A stretch of DNA of 64,000 nucleotides from contig NZ_JBPAXY010000001.1 of assembly GCF_050897975.1 (NCBI RefSeq), forward strand, positions 558,001 to 622,000, written 5' to 3'. Both the position numbers and the translations under genes were made by a program. The notes below the pieces were generated by a model. That model was not told the DNA's origin, did not search any database, and saw nothing but the letters and a program-made list of their open reading frames with translations. The stretch comes from Pseudooceanicola sp050897975 (GTDB lineage: Bacteria; Pseudomonadota; Alphaproteobacteria; Rhodobacterales; Rhodobacteraceae). Below are positions 24,306 through 32,485 of this stretch, one piece after another; within the stretch, counting starts at the first letter, position 1; every line of letters begins with the position of its first letter.

Positions 24306-27247
24306 CAGACGGCATCCTCTTCGCTGCGGGTCGCCATCAGCTCGTTGCCGCGTTCGTCGATCACCTTCACAGCGATGCGCTTCTTGTCACCCAGCGCGAA
24401 GGGCTCGCTGACTGTGCCGGCGAGGTGAGACCAGACGCTGTCCTCGAACTGGCCCTTCAACGATTTCTGCAGGTTATCCCAGGCGCTGGTCTTGGGAAAG
24501 AACACCTGGCTCGCGTAGAACGCCATTCCGTTGTGATTGGTGTCGAGCATCCAGCAGGGCAGATTCTCGGCGTCGATGTGGTCCGTGTCCATCAGGTGCG
24601 GCAGGAAGATGTCGAGCCCGCGTAGCACGATGCGATAGAGTGGCGTGCCGTCGTCGCGCTTGCCCGCCTTCTCCAGCCGCACATCCGGCAGGCCGGTGAT
24701 CGAGAAGATCTCGCTGCCCTTCGTCGTCTTGAGTAAGTCCGACATCACAACATCCGGCGTCATCGAGATGTAGGCGGTCGGGATCTTCATCTTCTCGAGG
24801 ATCTCGCGCGCCTTGGCCTGGATCGCGAAGCCGAATAGGAACAACTGGCCAAAGCCCTGCTGCATGGCCTCTATGGCTGCGTTGAACACGTAGTCCGAAC
24901 CGATGGCGCCGTCTTCGGGGCCGAAGGCGATGGCGATGGTCCTCTCGCTGCCGTTCTTCGCAACGGCCTCCGCATGCAGAAACTCGCGGTCGGCCAGCGG
25001 ACGGACATTCTCGAGCTGCAACGTCTCGTTACCCGGCAGGCTGAGCGACTTGCTTTGCCGCAGCACCTCGACCATGCGGTCGAGATAAGCGCGCGGGTTG
25101 GAGGTTTGCGTCTGCGCCGCAACGGTGTCGCCTTCCTCCTCCATGCTCACGGCTGCCTGGATGGTGGCCTCGACAGTGAAGGGGCCGCACACGCGGGTGA
25201 TCTTCTTATTTTCCTCTGGCCTGTCTACCACCACAACGAAATCTGGCTCTTCGCCTCGTGTGATTGATCCCAGCGTCAAATGTGGAACGAGCCCGCCAAC
25301 GTCTTCGCCCCGCCGGTTCTTCTTTCTCTTGTATAAAAAGCCGCCTTCTGGACCGCGGGACGGGTTCTTCAACTGATACCAAGGAAAGACTGTCGTCAGC
25401 AGTCTCTGGCGAGCCAGCGCAATAGGCACACGGGAGGTATCAACGGTAATCCAGCGCCTTCCCCAATTCTCTGCGGCTACGGCTGCTGTTCCGGAACCGC
25501 AAGTAATATCCAAGACTAGGTCACCTGGATCCGAGCTCATAAGCATACATCGAGCTATGGCTTTCACATCGGTTTGGACGACGTAGACTTTGCCTGAAAC
25601 GCCGACGTTGTCTGTCCAAATATTTGTCAGCGATTGCACCGGGTAGTCATCGAGATAAAGCTTGTACCTCAGAGCTTTCTTTGTGCTGTAGAGGCGGTTG
25701 GCCTCGGCTAGTTTCTTCATGCCGTCGCGGTTCGTCTTCCAGCTCTTCCCTGCTGTGGGGGAATACGTTTTCCCATTCCATTTGAAGTCGAACACGCATG
25801 ACTCAGTGCGGCCAGACGATGCTAAATCCAAGCTTGTGAAAACACGGGCTCCTTCGGGTAGAGGGAGCCCATTGCGCTCTTCTGCGCTTACGGACCGAAT
25901 TGTACCATCAGCCAGTTCCACAAGACTGAACTGCGTGGCTTCACCAAGCGGCTGATCGCGATACAGACGGTTAAATTTCATTAGTCCCGAGGCGAAAGAT
26001 TTGCCGTACCAAAGAATGTAATCGCCAACGTTCGCCAGATACTTATTCCGAAGGGGGATTTTAGTTTGAAAGGTTACTTGTGAGACAAAGTTCTCGGCCC
26101 CGAAAACTTCGTCGAGAAGCTCGCGCACGTGATGAAGATTTTCATCAGAGATTTGAACAAAGATTGATCCCGACTCGTGCAGAAGCTCTTTTGCCAGAAG
26201 CAGCCTGTCTCGCATGTACGCCAGGTATGAATGGAGCCCGAGTTCCCATGTGTCTCTGTAAGCTTTCACCATCTCGGGTTCGCGGATCATGTGATCGTCT
26301 GGGCCATGCTTCACATCGCGCTTGCGAACAAAAGGCTGAAAGTTCGATCCATATTGAACCCCATAAGGAGGATCGAAGTAGATCATCTGCACCTGACCGC
26401 CCATCCCTTCATACTCGGTGAGCGAGTTCATCACCTGCAGTGAGTCACCGAGGATTAGGCGGTTGGTCCAAGGGCCCTTGTGCTGGTAGGCGTCCAGCCG
26501 GTCGGCGATGTCGAGGTCCAGATCGCCGAACAGGTCCAAGGTCTGGCCGCGCGCCTTGTGCGATTTCAGGGTCTCGAGGATCGCCTGAGTCGAATGCCGC
26601 TCGTGCACGAACAGTGGCAGCGTAGGCACGGTGATCTGCTGCCGCTCGGCCTTGCCCGCCCAGTTCAGGAAGGGCTTGGTCAGGCTGCGCAGCCGCGCCG
26701 CGCATTGTGAGAGCGAGGTGAACCGTTCCTCCGTGCCCTCCCAGACCTGAGGCTCGGCAAAGACCGTGGCCTCTCCCTTCTCCGCGGCCTCTCCCACCAG
26801 GTTGAGCAGCCATTCCGCAAAGGGCCGTTCGCCGTTCTCGTCCCACGCCAGTTCCGGCGCGAGGCTGGAGTCGTAGCGATAGGTCTTCGGCGGCTTGCGA
26901 TGCGAGAACTGCGCCTCGACCCCGACATCAGGGCGCAGCACAGCCTCGTCGGCATGTGCATAGGCGGCCGCCCCGTTCCCAGCCGGCATGGCAGCAACCT
27001 TGGGCTTCGTCGACGCGGAGGCCGTGGGCTCCGGTGTCTGCCCATCCGTGCGAGAGATCGAGCCACCCCGTCCGCGCCCCTTCGCCAGCAGCCCTTCAGC
27101 GACAAGCTTATCGCGAGCAGCGAGGTATTCGACTTCGGTTAGGTCAGGTATTTGCTCGCGGAGCGACGCCATCACGGAGCCATTGCCAATAGCAGTGCCG
27201 TCTTGTGGGGTCACGGAAAGGATCAGGTCGGTCAGACTAATGGACAT
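24305..27247 (-). CDS. mod: Type III adenine methyltransferase, Mod subunit
   Basis: 980 residues. The beta-class order is present: catalytic DPPY at residues 292-295 (IYFDPPYGVQYG), then a long target-recognition region, then the SAM-binding motif ITCGSGTAAVAAENWG. An N-terminal ~60-residue winged-helix-like stretch (LTEVEYLAARDKLVAEGLL) precedes it, and about 350 residues follow the methyltransferase core. It recognises the DNA site and methylates adenine, and is required for Res activity. The recognition region (about 25430-26080) has visibly lower GC than its flanks, consistent with exchange of specificity. No repeat tract for phase variation was seen. Confidence 0.93.
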   Translation of the reverse strand: MSISLTDLILSVTPQDGTAIGNGSVMASLREQIPDLTEVEYLAARDKLVAEGLLAKGRGRGGSISRTDGQTPEPTASASTKPKVAAMPAGNGAAAYAHADEAVLRPDVGVEAQFSHRKPPKTYRYDSSLAPELAWDENGERPFAEWLLNLVGEAAEKGEATVFAEPQVWEGTEERFTSLSQCAARLRSLTKPFLNWAGKAERQQITVPTLPLFVHERHSTQAILETLKSHKARGQTLDLFGDLDLDIADRLDAYQHKGPWTNRLILGDSLQVMNSLTEYEGMGGQVQMIYFDPPYGVQYGSNFQPFVRKRDVKHGPDDHMIREPEMVKAYRDTWELGLHSYLAYMRDRLLLAKELLHESGSIFVQISDENLHHVRELLDEVFGAENFVSQVTFQTKIPLRNKYLANVGDYILWYGKSFASGLMKFNRLYRDQPLGEATQFSLVELADGTIRSVSAEERNGLPLPEGARVFTSLDLASSGRTESCVFDFKWNGKTYSPTAGKSWKTNRDGMKKLAEANRLYSTKKALRYKLYLDDYPVQSLTNIWTDNVGVSGKVYVVQTDVKAIARCMLMSSDPGDLVLDITCGSGTAAVAAENWGRRWITVDTSRVPIALARQRLLTTVFPWYQLKNPSRGPEGGFLYKRKKNRRGEDVGGLVPHLTLGSITRGEEPDFVVVVDRPEENKKITRVCGPFTVEATIQAAVSMEEEGDTVAAQTQTSNPRAYLDRMVEVLRQSKSLSLPGNETLQLENVRPLADREFLHAEAVAKNGSERTIAIAFGPEDGAIGSDYVFNAAIEAMQQGFGQLFLFGFAIQAKAREILEKMKIPTAYISMTPDVVMSDLLKTTKGSEIFSITGLPDVRLEKAGKRDDGTPLYRIVLRGLDIFLPHLMDTDHIDAENLPCWMLDTNHNGMAFYASQVFFPKTSAWDNLQKSLKGQFEDSVWSHLAGTVSEPFALGDKKRIAVKVIDERGNELMATRSEEDAV

Positions 27248-27569
27248 ATGACAATTGCGCTCACGAAACGGTGGGTTTTGGCTACCCTATCGAGCGAGTT
27301 GCTGGTTTGCACGCCGGATTTAGCTTAGCTGCTCGACGCGACGAAGGGCGGCTTCGAGAAAGCGGCCTTGCAGCGATGGCAGTTATCGTGAACGGCAGTT
27401 CTGGGCCGGAATCGCTTGGAACGCGACCGGAGGTTGCTCGTGTGCCATGTCCGGTTCCTGCGCAAAGCTGCCATTGAAGCATTGCCTCATGAAGGTCCGC
27501 TTTTGACCTGACGGCACCCCTGAAAGCGGAAGGCCGAGGCAATGCCCCGGCCCTTCTCTCCCCCGGCCC
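27248..27569. other. Non-coding segment upstream of the Type III operon
   Basis: Carries the presumed promoter of mod (minus strand) at its left end and the 3' flank of the phage-like gene cluster at its right end. Short frames exist on both strands, but none has a convincing start site or recognisable family. Confidence 0.5.
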
Positions 27570-28247
27570 TCAAGCCGCCCGCGCCGCCCTCTCCGCTTCC
27601 CATGGCTTCATCGGCGGCAGGGCCTCGGTGACCTGGTGCGCGGTCAGCCCGCCGTAGATCCGGAAGGTATCCCGCAGCTCTTTTAGCGCCGACCACCACA
27701 GCAGGTAGTCCCGCCGGGCGCGCGCCTGGTCGCGGGGGTGGTTCTCGATGGTGATCGGGCAGCAGCGCAGATCCACCTCACGCACCTTGCCGCGGCTGGT
27801 GTAGCGCGCCTTGCCGCAGGTCTCGGTCACAGCAAAGCGCCCGTGCTTCGTCTGCTTCCAGTCCACCGGTTGGACCTGCGGGGCAAGGTCCGAGCCCCAG
27901 CCGAGCGTTTCGCCGGCGCGGCAGAGATCCGCGATCACCAGCGCCATGCGCCGGCCTCCGACGCCCTCCGGCAGCTGCGCCAAGGCATCGGCCACCGCGT
28001 CAGCGTCAGGGTGCGGCTCAGAGGTTCCCCCGCCCTGGACCCGGCAGCCAAGCTCCGCCTGCCGCATCAGGATGTGCTCCATGCCGTAGCCCTTGAGCGC
28101 ACCCTGCGGTCGCTCATTGGCGCCCTGGTCGAAGTCGATGCGGATCTTCTCCTTCTGAAACGCCCAGTCGAGGAGCTGCAGGATGCTGGCCTCGCGCGGA
28201 GAGGCGCTACTCAGCCCGCGGGGGCGGTGCCGGAGGGCCATGGTCAT
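27570..28247 (-). CDS. Hypothetical protein of the phage-like module
   Basis: 225 residues from ATG 28247, preceded by GGGAGAGG and overlapping the upstream stop (ATGA). Features: a leading basic stretch ALRHRPRGLSS, a central conserved-looking DAVADALAQLPEGVGGRRMA with LVIADLCRAGE, and a C-terminal Trp-rich region LLWWSALKELRDTFRIYGGL. No known motif. It is last in the leftward phage-like operon, where temperate phages often carry genes just ahead of packaging functions, but no terminase follows. Confidence 0.65.
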   Translation of the reverse strand: MTMALRHRPRGLSSASPREASILQLLDWAFQKEKIRIDFDQGANERPQGALKGYGMEHILMRQAELGCRVQGGGTSEPHPDADAVADALAQLPEGVGGRRMALVIADLCRAGETLGWGSDLAPQVQPVDWKQTKHGRFAVTETCGKARYTSRGKVREVDLRCCPITIENHPRDQARARRDYLLWWSALKELRDTFRIYGGLTAHQVTEALPPMKPWEAERAARAA

Positions 28248-28837
28248 GCTGCCTCTCCCTGTGCCTGGCCGCGCCGCACCAGCTCGCGTGCCGCATCCTG
28301 ATGCGCCTCGTAGGCGTGGAGCCACTCGCGATCCGTGGCGTCGACCGGCAGGCGCAGGCCAAGGCGCTCACGCAGGCGGGCGACCTTCGACTGGGCCGCC
28401 CCGGCCCGGTCGGCGATGATCCGGCGTTCCTGCGGGTTCAGCGGAGGACGGTGTTTGCTGAGCCACCAGCGGTATTCCTCGACCAGGCGCCCTTCGGCCT
28501 GGGCCGCTCTGCCCGCGGCGCTGCCGAACCAGCTGGCCAGCCCGGGCATTTCCTCCAGCGGGCGGGGCTGCGCCACCTGCGCCAGGGCCACGAAGGCCGC
28601 GTGGCTGGGCCAAAAGTCCCGGGCCCGGCCCTCGCCCTTCGAACGCATCGCCTCGAAGAGACGCCGCAGGTTGGCGTCGCTCATGTAGCCCAGCTCATCC
28701 GCCAGCCGGTCGAGGCGCTTGCGGCCCTCCTCCGGCTCCACCGCCTTCGGGAAGCGGAACCCGATCCCCTCCAGCGGTCTCAGCAACAGCCGGCGCACCC
28801 GGTCCCGCTTCGTCTCGTGATCCTGCTCGATCCGCAT
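28244..28837 (-). CDS. Hypothetical protein of the phage-like module
   Basis: 197 residues, charged and helical with many Arg and Glu, including RLLLRPLEGIGFRFP, EEGRKRLDRLADELGYMSD and SWFGSAAGRAAQAEG. It reads as a soluble DNA- or protein-binding protein, but no family is recognised. It overlaps the downstream gene by ATGA. The region upstream of its start contains the hairpin and repeat cluster at 28948-29003. Confidence 0.65.
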   Translation of the reverse strand: MRIEQDHETKRDRVRRLLLRPLEGIGFRFPKAVEPEEGRKRLDRLADELGYMSDANLRRLFEAMRSKGEGRARDFWPSHAAFVALAQVAQPRPLEEMPGLASWFGSAAGRAAQAEGRLVEEYRWWLSKHRPPLNPQERRIIADRAGAAQSKVARLRERLGLRLPVDATDREWLHAYEAHQDAARELVRRGQAQGEAA

Positions 28838-28947
28838 CCTCTTGCCCTTTCTCAGCCTTGGCTCGACTTATCCACAGGCTCGACGGCGGCTCTGTCCGCT
28901 CAGCGCCTGTTTCTTTCTATTTTCATGTCAGTGTCCCTATCGATGCA

Positions 28948-29003
28948 GACACTAAGTTAGTGTCCGCTAACGTCTGTTAGTGTCTGTCAGACGTTAGCGG
29001 ACA
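28948..29003. repeat. Nested inverted repeats with a 16-bp perfect stem
   Basis: TGTCCGCTAACGTCTG (28961-28976) pairs perfectly with CAGACGTTAGCGGACA (28988-29003) around an 11-base loop. Just left, GACACTAA (28948-28955) and TTAGTGTC (28957-28964) form a second dyad that shares bases with the first stem. TTAGTGTC recurs at 28977-28984, giving alternative pairings. It lies directly after the stop of the gene ending at 29004. It may be a terminator/attenuator, a regulator site or a replication iteron cluster. Confidence 0.8.
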
Positions 29004-29666
29004 TTAGCTGACGCTCGCCGGCCCCTTCCGGAACAGTCCCTTGCGGTCCTCGGCCACGCAGGCCTGGATCGCCTCGTGCAACTCCTGCGCCGTACGCCGG
29101 GAACCGCCCCGCTGCGCGATGCGCGCGTCGACGTAATCGTTGATCCAGCGCACCTTGCGCCGGTCCTCGGCCAGCGAGGGCGCGAGTTGCGCGATGTCCT
29201 CGGTCAGCCGCGCCAGCTTGCGGGCGATCGAGGCTTCCTCGACCCGGGCCGCATGGTTGGCGCGCGCCGCGAAGGCTGCCGAGACGATGCGGGTCACGAC
29301 CGGGTGCATCAGCCGGACACCCTCGCCACAGCGGCAGGGGATCCAGCCGTGCAATGGGCCGAACTCCAGCTGGCAGAGGGCCTCGAAGTGGGTCAGGTCG
29401 ACGGCGGGCTGGACCATGCGCGCCAGGCGCTTCACGTCATGGGGCAGCGTGCCCACCGGGGTCTCGCCATGGGCGAGGTTCACCAGTTCGAACCACATGG
29501 ACTTGCACTCGTGGGTGCCGTTCCAGCGCATGTCCGAAGACATCCAGCGCCGGTGCTCCCACTGGATGAAGGAATGGGAGTCGAGGCGCAGATCCGGGTC
29601 GAGCGGATACTCGGGGATCGCCTCCAGATCCATGGGCGCATGAACGGTGAGCCGCGGGGCGGTCAC
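29004..29666 (-). CDS. Hypothetical phage replication-type protein (DUF1376-like N-terminus)
   Basis: 220 residues. The N-terminal 90 residues resemble the DUF1376 domain of phage replication-initiation proteins, with a start such as SFIQWEHRRWMSSDMRWN and then MWFELVNLAHGETPVGTLP and a DVKRLARM helix. CRCGEG in the middle may hold a metal. The C-terminal half is a charged helix rich in Arg and Glu. Similarity is weak and judged by eye. It overlaps the upstream gene by four bases (ATGA). Confidence 0.6.
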   Translation of the reverse strand: MTAPRLTVHAPMDLEAIPEYPLDPDLRLDSHSFIQWEHRRWMSSDMRWNGTHECKSMWFELVNLAHGETPVGTLPHDVKRLARMVQPAVDLTHFEALCQLEFGPLHGWIPCRCGEGVRLMHPVVTRIVSAAFAARANHAARVEEASIARKLARLTEDIAQLAPSLAEDRRKVRWINDYVDARIAQRGGSRRTAQELHEAIQACVAEDRKGLFRKGPASVS

Positions 29667-30214
29667 GCGACCTTCCTCCGCTTTGCTGCGGGGATATCGA
29701 GCTTGAGCCGATCCCGGCGCAGGCGCACCGCATCCTTGTGGCAGCCAGCAAGCCGGGCGATCTCGGTCAGCCCGCGCTGGCCATCGACCAGCGCCAGGAT
29801 CTTCCGGGTGATCTCCTCGTCATCGCCCGAGACGGACTTCTCGCGCCCGCCCCGGAGCGGCGCGGGCTTGGGCCGGGCGATCTCCAGCCCGTCCTCGCGC
29901 GCCACCCGCTGAATGCGCTGGCGTGCCGTGTGGCGCAGCAGGATGATCTCGCTGATGCTCAGCCCGTCCTTGATGTCCTGGGCGATCTCGCGATCTTTCA
30001 GCCGGTCCGCCAGTGTCGGCACCTGCGCGCGCTGCATTGTCCGGAAGCCGCCCTTGAAGGCCTCGTTCCGGGTGATGAGCGACTGGGTCTTCGGGTCCCA
30101 GACGTAGTCCCGGTCCATGCCGCTGACGCCCGCGGGGATGCGCCGCTTCTCCTCGGGGATACGCTCCAGCGCCTCGTCGATCAGACGGCGCTCTTCTGCG
30201 GTCACGATGTCCAT
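29663..30214 (-). CDS. Putative DNA-binding protein with two helix-turn-helix-like regions
   Basis: 183 residues from ATG 30214, chosen because GGAGAG lies nine bases upstream and the longer frame is GC-rich noise. SISEIILLRHTARQRIQRVA and LTEIARLAGCHKDAVRLRRDRL both look like helix-turn-helix units; the C-terminal tail is basic (AAKRRKVA). It overlaps the next gene by ATGA. No named family is recognised. A regulatory or replication role in the phage-like module is likely by position. Confidence 0.7.
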   Translation of the reverse strand: MDIVTAEERRLIDEALERIPEEKRRIPAGVSGMDRDYVWDPKTQSLITRNEAFKGGFRTMQRAQVPTLADRLKDREIAQDIKDGLSISEIILLRHTARQRIQRVAREDGLEIARPKPAPLRGGREKSVSGDDEEITRKILALVDGQRGLTEIARLAGCHKDAVRLRRDRLKLDIPAAKRRKVA

Positions 30215-30564
30215 GCGGAACTCTCCAGGGAAAAAGCGGGGCGCGCCGGGAGGGACGCGCCCCCAGTCGGGGACGGACAGATCGGGACCGCAACGCCCCG
30301 GACGGCCGCGCGGTCCCGCGGGGCGGCCAGACAAGGTCCGGGGAAGCTGGCGGCGCGGAGGGACTGGAGGACATGGGCCCTCCGCGCCTGGGAGCGCCCT
30401 GCCCTGCCCGACAGCCGGCGCTCCGCACGGACCGGCGCCTGTGCCGGGGTCCGTGAGTGGATCTGGAAAGTGATCGGCGCGGGGAGCGCACCGCCAACGA
30501 AGGCGCCCTCCCCGCGACGATCGCCCGCCCGTCGGCGGGAGAGGGATGTGAGACGGGCCATCAT
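30202..30564 (-). CDS. Possible small protein filling an operon gap
   Basis: 120 residues. The ATG at 30564 overlaps the stop of the CII-like gene as ATGA, and the end overlaps the next start, so it would make the operon continuous. The composition is Arg/Ala/Pro-rich with no recognised motif, and high-GC DNA produces such frames by chance. The coupling is the only positive evidence. Confidence 0.35.
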   Translation of the reverse strand: MMARLTSLSRRRAGDRRGEGAFVGGALPAPITFQIHSRTPAQAPVRAERRLSGRAGRSQARRAHVLQSLRAASFPGPCLAAPRDRAAVRGVAVPICPSPTGGASLPARPAFSLESSAWTS

Positions 30565-31034
30565 GCGCGCCGCTCCGCCTTGCCGAGCAACGTGGCGCGG
30601 AACTGCATGGCCGCCGTAACCATCTCGTCCAGTTCGGCGATCTGGTCCTGCGCCTCTTTCGGAGAATAGTCGTGCGGGACGGCCGAGGCCGAGGAATGCG
30701 CCTCGGCATGGCGCTGCAGCACGTCCGCGAACTCCCGGGTGATACGGTGGATGTCCGAGGCGGTCGAGCCTTCAATGTTCAGCGGGTGGAAAGTACCGCC
30801 ACCCAGGGCCGCGAAATGCGCCGCGATCGGCACGGCGGCCTCGGGCACGATGCGGCTCAGCCGGTCCAGGTAGTTGACGCCCAGCCCGCCCGGGCGCTGC
30901 TCCGAGACTTCCGTCCCGTGCGACAGGGTCGAGACCCCGACGCCGATGTCGTTGGCCACGGCCTCCAGGCCGCCGGCCGCGCGAATGGCGGTCTGCACCG
31001 CCGACTGGATCGAAGCGGGCCGCGCCTTACGCAT
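30561..31034 (-). CDS. Phage CII-like regulatory protein (Phage_CP76 family)
   Basis: 157 residues from ATG 31034 behind GGAGAG. The N-terminal half reads as a CII/CP76-type DNA-binding domain: VQTAIRAAGGLEAVANDIGV followed by VSTLSHGTE, NYLDRLSRIVPEA and PIAAHFAALGGG. In temperate phages this family activates or represses early promoters and affects the lysogeny decision. It overlaps the Cro-like gene upstream and opens the leftward early operon. Confidence 0.75.
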   Translation of the reverse strand: MRKARPASIQSAVQTAIRAAGGLEAVANDIGVGVSTLSHGTEVSEQRPGGLGVNYLDRLSRIVPEAAVPIAAHFAALGGGTFHPLNIEGSTASDIHRITREFADVLQRHAEAHSSASAVPHDYSPKEAQDQIAELDEMVTAAMQFRATLLGKAERRA

Positions 31035-31323
31035 GGGGAAACTCTCCGGGGGTTTTCGCGGGACAAGATTGTCTCCCTGAGCCACAAAGCTCAGGCGAAC
31101 TGGAATGCCCTTTCGGCGGCTCGCCCTCAGCGGCCCTCATGCCAAAGAGCTCCGGCGGACAGGGAATGTTTGCGCTTAGAGCCAATCTGTTGACGACAAA
31201 AAACCAAGATGCCGGGAAGCGACCGCGAGATACAGCATTGCTCACAGCGCTATCACCGACACCAAGCTCAGACGCCAAGCGAGCCCGCCCTAAGATGTTT
31301 GCTATGTGGAGCGCAGATACCAT
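31027..31323 (-). CDS. Cro-like DNA-binding protein
   Basis: 98 residues. A helix-turn-helix is suggested by RARLASELGVGDSAVSNAVS followed by RGRFPASWFFVVNRLAL, the arrangement of small phage Cro/YdaS-type proteins; CPPELFGMR ends the domain. Its ATG at 31323 lies 13 bases from the first of three operators, and it is divergent from the CI-like repressor at 31412. That is the classical layout of a phage immunity region. It is the first gene of the leftward operon. Confidence 0.7.
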   Translation of the reverse strand: MVSALHIANILGRARLASELGVGDSAVSNAVSRGRFPASWFFVVNRLALSANIPCPPELFGMRAAEGEPPKGHSSSPELCGSGRQSCPAKTPGEFPHA

Positions 31324-31335
31324 GCATCATCTAAA

Positions 31336-31401
31336 TCCACATTTCGTGGATGAATGCAATACCACAATCTGTGGTTTGCCGAACAAACCACATTCGGTGG
31401 A
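31336..31401. promoter_or_regulatory. Three tandem repressor operators (CCAC-N5-GTGG)
   Basis: TCCACATTTCGTGGA (31336-31350), ACCACAATCTGTGGT (31361-31375) and ACCACATTCGGTGGA (31387-31401) share CCAC and GTGG half-sites five bases apart. Their centres are 25-26 bases apart, about two and a half helix turns. They fill the space between the divergent Cro-like and CI-like genes, so they are the likely binding sites for both. Confidence 0.85.
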
Positions 31402-31411
31402 TTATCATCCC

Positions 31412-31669
31412 ATGGCAGAGGACGCTCCCTACTCAGAAATCGGCTCGCGCTTGCTCGCTATCAGGCGCGCGTTCTCCGACCTTTCCCAGAAGGATTGGGC
31501 GGCTCGACACGGCTTCAGCGCGACCAGATACAACAACTGGGAAACGGGGATTCGTCGCATACCCGTCGACGAGGCCGTAGTGCTGGCCGATCTTTACGGC
31601 CTCGATCTCGATTTCATATATCGCGGAAGAAGGTCTGGATTGTCTGAGAACGCCTCGAAGGCTCTCTGA
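31412..31669 (+). CDS. CI-like repressor, XRE family
   Basis: 85 residues from ATG 31412; the frame is open further upstream, but that part runs through the operators. Helix-turn-helix: RRAFSDLSQKDWAARHGFSA, then TRYNNWETGIRRIPVDEAV, then the XRE-typical LADLYGLDLDFIYRGR. It is short, lacking the peptidase-like C-terminal domain of lambda-type repressors, so induction would not be by RecA-assisted self-cleavage. It probably binds the CCAC-N5-GTGG operators on both sides. Confidence 0.8.
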   Translation: MAEDAPYSEIGSRLLAIRRAFSDLSQKDWAARHGFSATRYNNWETGIRRIPVDEAVVLADLYGLDLDFIYRGRRSGLSENASKAL

Positions 31670-31767
31670 CTACAGCGGCCCATGTACTTGACCACATGGT
31701 CAAGCGGAACGTCCAACTGATCCGCAATCTCGATCATGCGGTCCAGGCGCCGATCTATTTCTTTCAT
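31594..31767 (-). CDS. Possible small antisense-overlapping protein
   Basis: 57 residues starting MKEIDRRLDRMIEIADQLD, with AGGGA upstream of the ATG. The first 30 residues look coiled-coil-like. It overlaps the 3' end of the repressor gene on the other strand by 76 bases, which reduces confidence. No family recognised. Confidence 0.3.
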   Translation of the reverse strand: MKEIDRRLDRMIEIADQLDVPLDHVVKYMGRCSQRAFEAFSDNPDLLPRYMKSRSRP

Positions 31768-32022
31768 AGCACAGTCCCTAGAACACCCCGCCAACCCGCG
31801 CTCTCCTGACGCGGCCGACTTCGCGTTCTCAATTCAACTCAAGCCGAACCCTCTCCCACTCGCACTGGCGTACCCGAGCCAAACCCACCGACCATGACGC
31901 TACATAGGGTCATGAACGGACGGAAGATGCTAGAATCAAAAAATCCACCATTGGTGAATTATAACTTGCCACAAACCACGTTTTGTGGATCTTTATTTCC
32001 ATCACCACAGATGGAGGTATCG
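31670..32022. promoter_or_regulatory. Intergenic control region of the rightward operon
   Basis: Holds the two additional operators at 31944-31989 and a clear ribosome-binding site (GGAGG) ahead of 32023. The left part may code for the small minus-strand protein; otherwise no gene is seen. Confidence 0.55.
31944..31989. promoter_or_regulatory. Two further repressor operators upstream of the rightward operon
   Basis: TCCACCATTGGTGAA (31944-31958) and ACCACGTTTTGTGGA (31975-31989) match the CCAC-N5-GTGG pattern of the three sites at 31336-31401, the first with one changed half-site base. They lie 34-79 bases upstream of the first rightward gene. One repressor probably controls both the leftward and rightward operons. 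Confidence 0.8.
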
Positions 32023-32253
32023 ATGCTGACCCCTGACGAAAGCGCGCGCCTGCGGTCCGACTGGGCCGCGCGGAAGGCCGCCCGCGGCACCCCGATCTCG
32101 CCCGAGCGTCTGGCCCGGCTCACGCCGCACCACCTCGCCGGCGCGCCGACCGTGTCGTCGCAGATGGCCGAGGTCCTGGACATCACCGAGCGTTGCCGCG
32201 GCAAGGCCCGCGCCCTGATCGCAAGCCGCGCGCATCCGGAGGGCGCGGCATGA
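32023..32253 (+). CDS. Small hypothetical protein, first gene of the rightward operon
   Basis: 76 residues from ATG 32023 behind GGAGG. Includes SARLRSDWAARKAARGTPIS, ERLARLTPHHLAG and AEVLDITERCRGKARALIAS. Basic, soluble, probably DNA-binding or regulatory; family unknown. It overlaps the next small frame by ATGA and lies directly under repressor control. Confidence 0.65.
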   Translation: MLTPDESARLRSDWAARKAARGTPISPERLARLTPHHLAGAPTVSSQMAEVLDITERCRGKARALIASRAHPEGAA

Positions 32254-32330
32254 ACCTGCTCCCCCTCGCCCTGATCGGCTGGCTTCTGACCACCGCTGCC
32301 CTGGTGCTGATCGCGGGGGCGCCGGCATGA
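32250..32330 (+). CDS. Very small membrane peptide
   Basis: 26 residues, MNLLPLALIGWLLTTAALVL plus six more: one hydrophobic helix and nothing else. It overlaps both neighbours by ATGA, which is the main evidence that it is translated. Function unknown. Confidence 0.5.
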   Translation: MNLLPLALIGWLLTTAALVLIAGAPA

Positions 32331-32485
32331 CCCGTGCTGATCGACGCTCTCTGCCCCGCCTCGCGCTGGAAGGCCTGTGCTGGCTGGCGGTGGCGTTGCT
32401 GATCGCCGCCGCGCTGCTGGACCTGCCGACCACGCTCGCCCGCCGGGCGCTCCAGCCCGACGCCACCGTCGGAGGTCAGCCATGA
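32327..32485 (+). CDS. Small single-helix membrane protein
   Basis: 52 residues with a basic N-terminus and one hydrophobic segment, LCWLAVALLIAAALLDL. It overlaps both neighbours by ATGA. Unknown family; phage early operons often carry such small membrane proteins. Confidence 0.5.
   Translation: MTRADRRSLPRLALEGLCWLAVALLIAAALLDLPTTLARRALQPDATVGGQP

Noticed and set aside
27271..27542. Short frames on both strands between mod and the phage-like cluster
   Set aside because: Neither has a ribosome-binding site or recognisable family; the text looks like decayed non-coding sequence.
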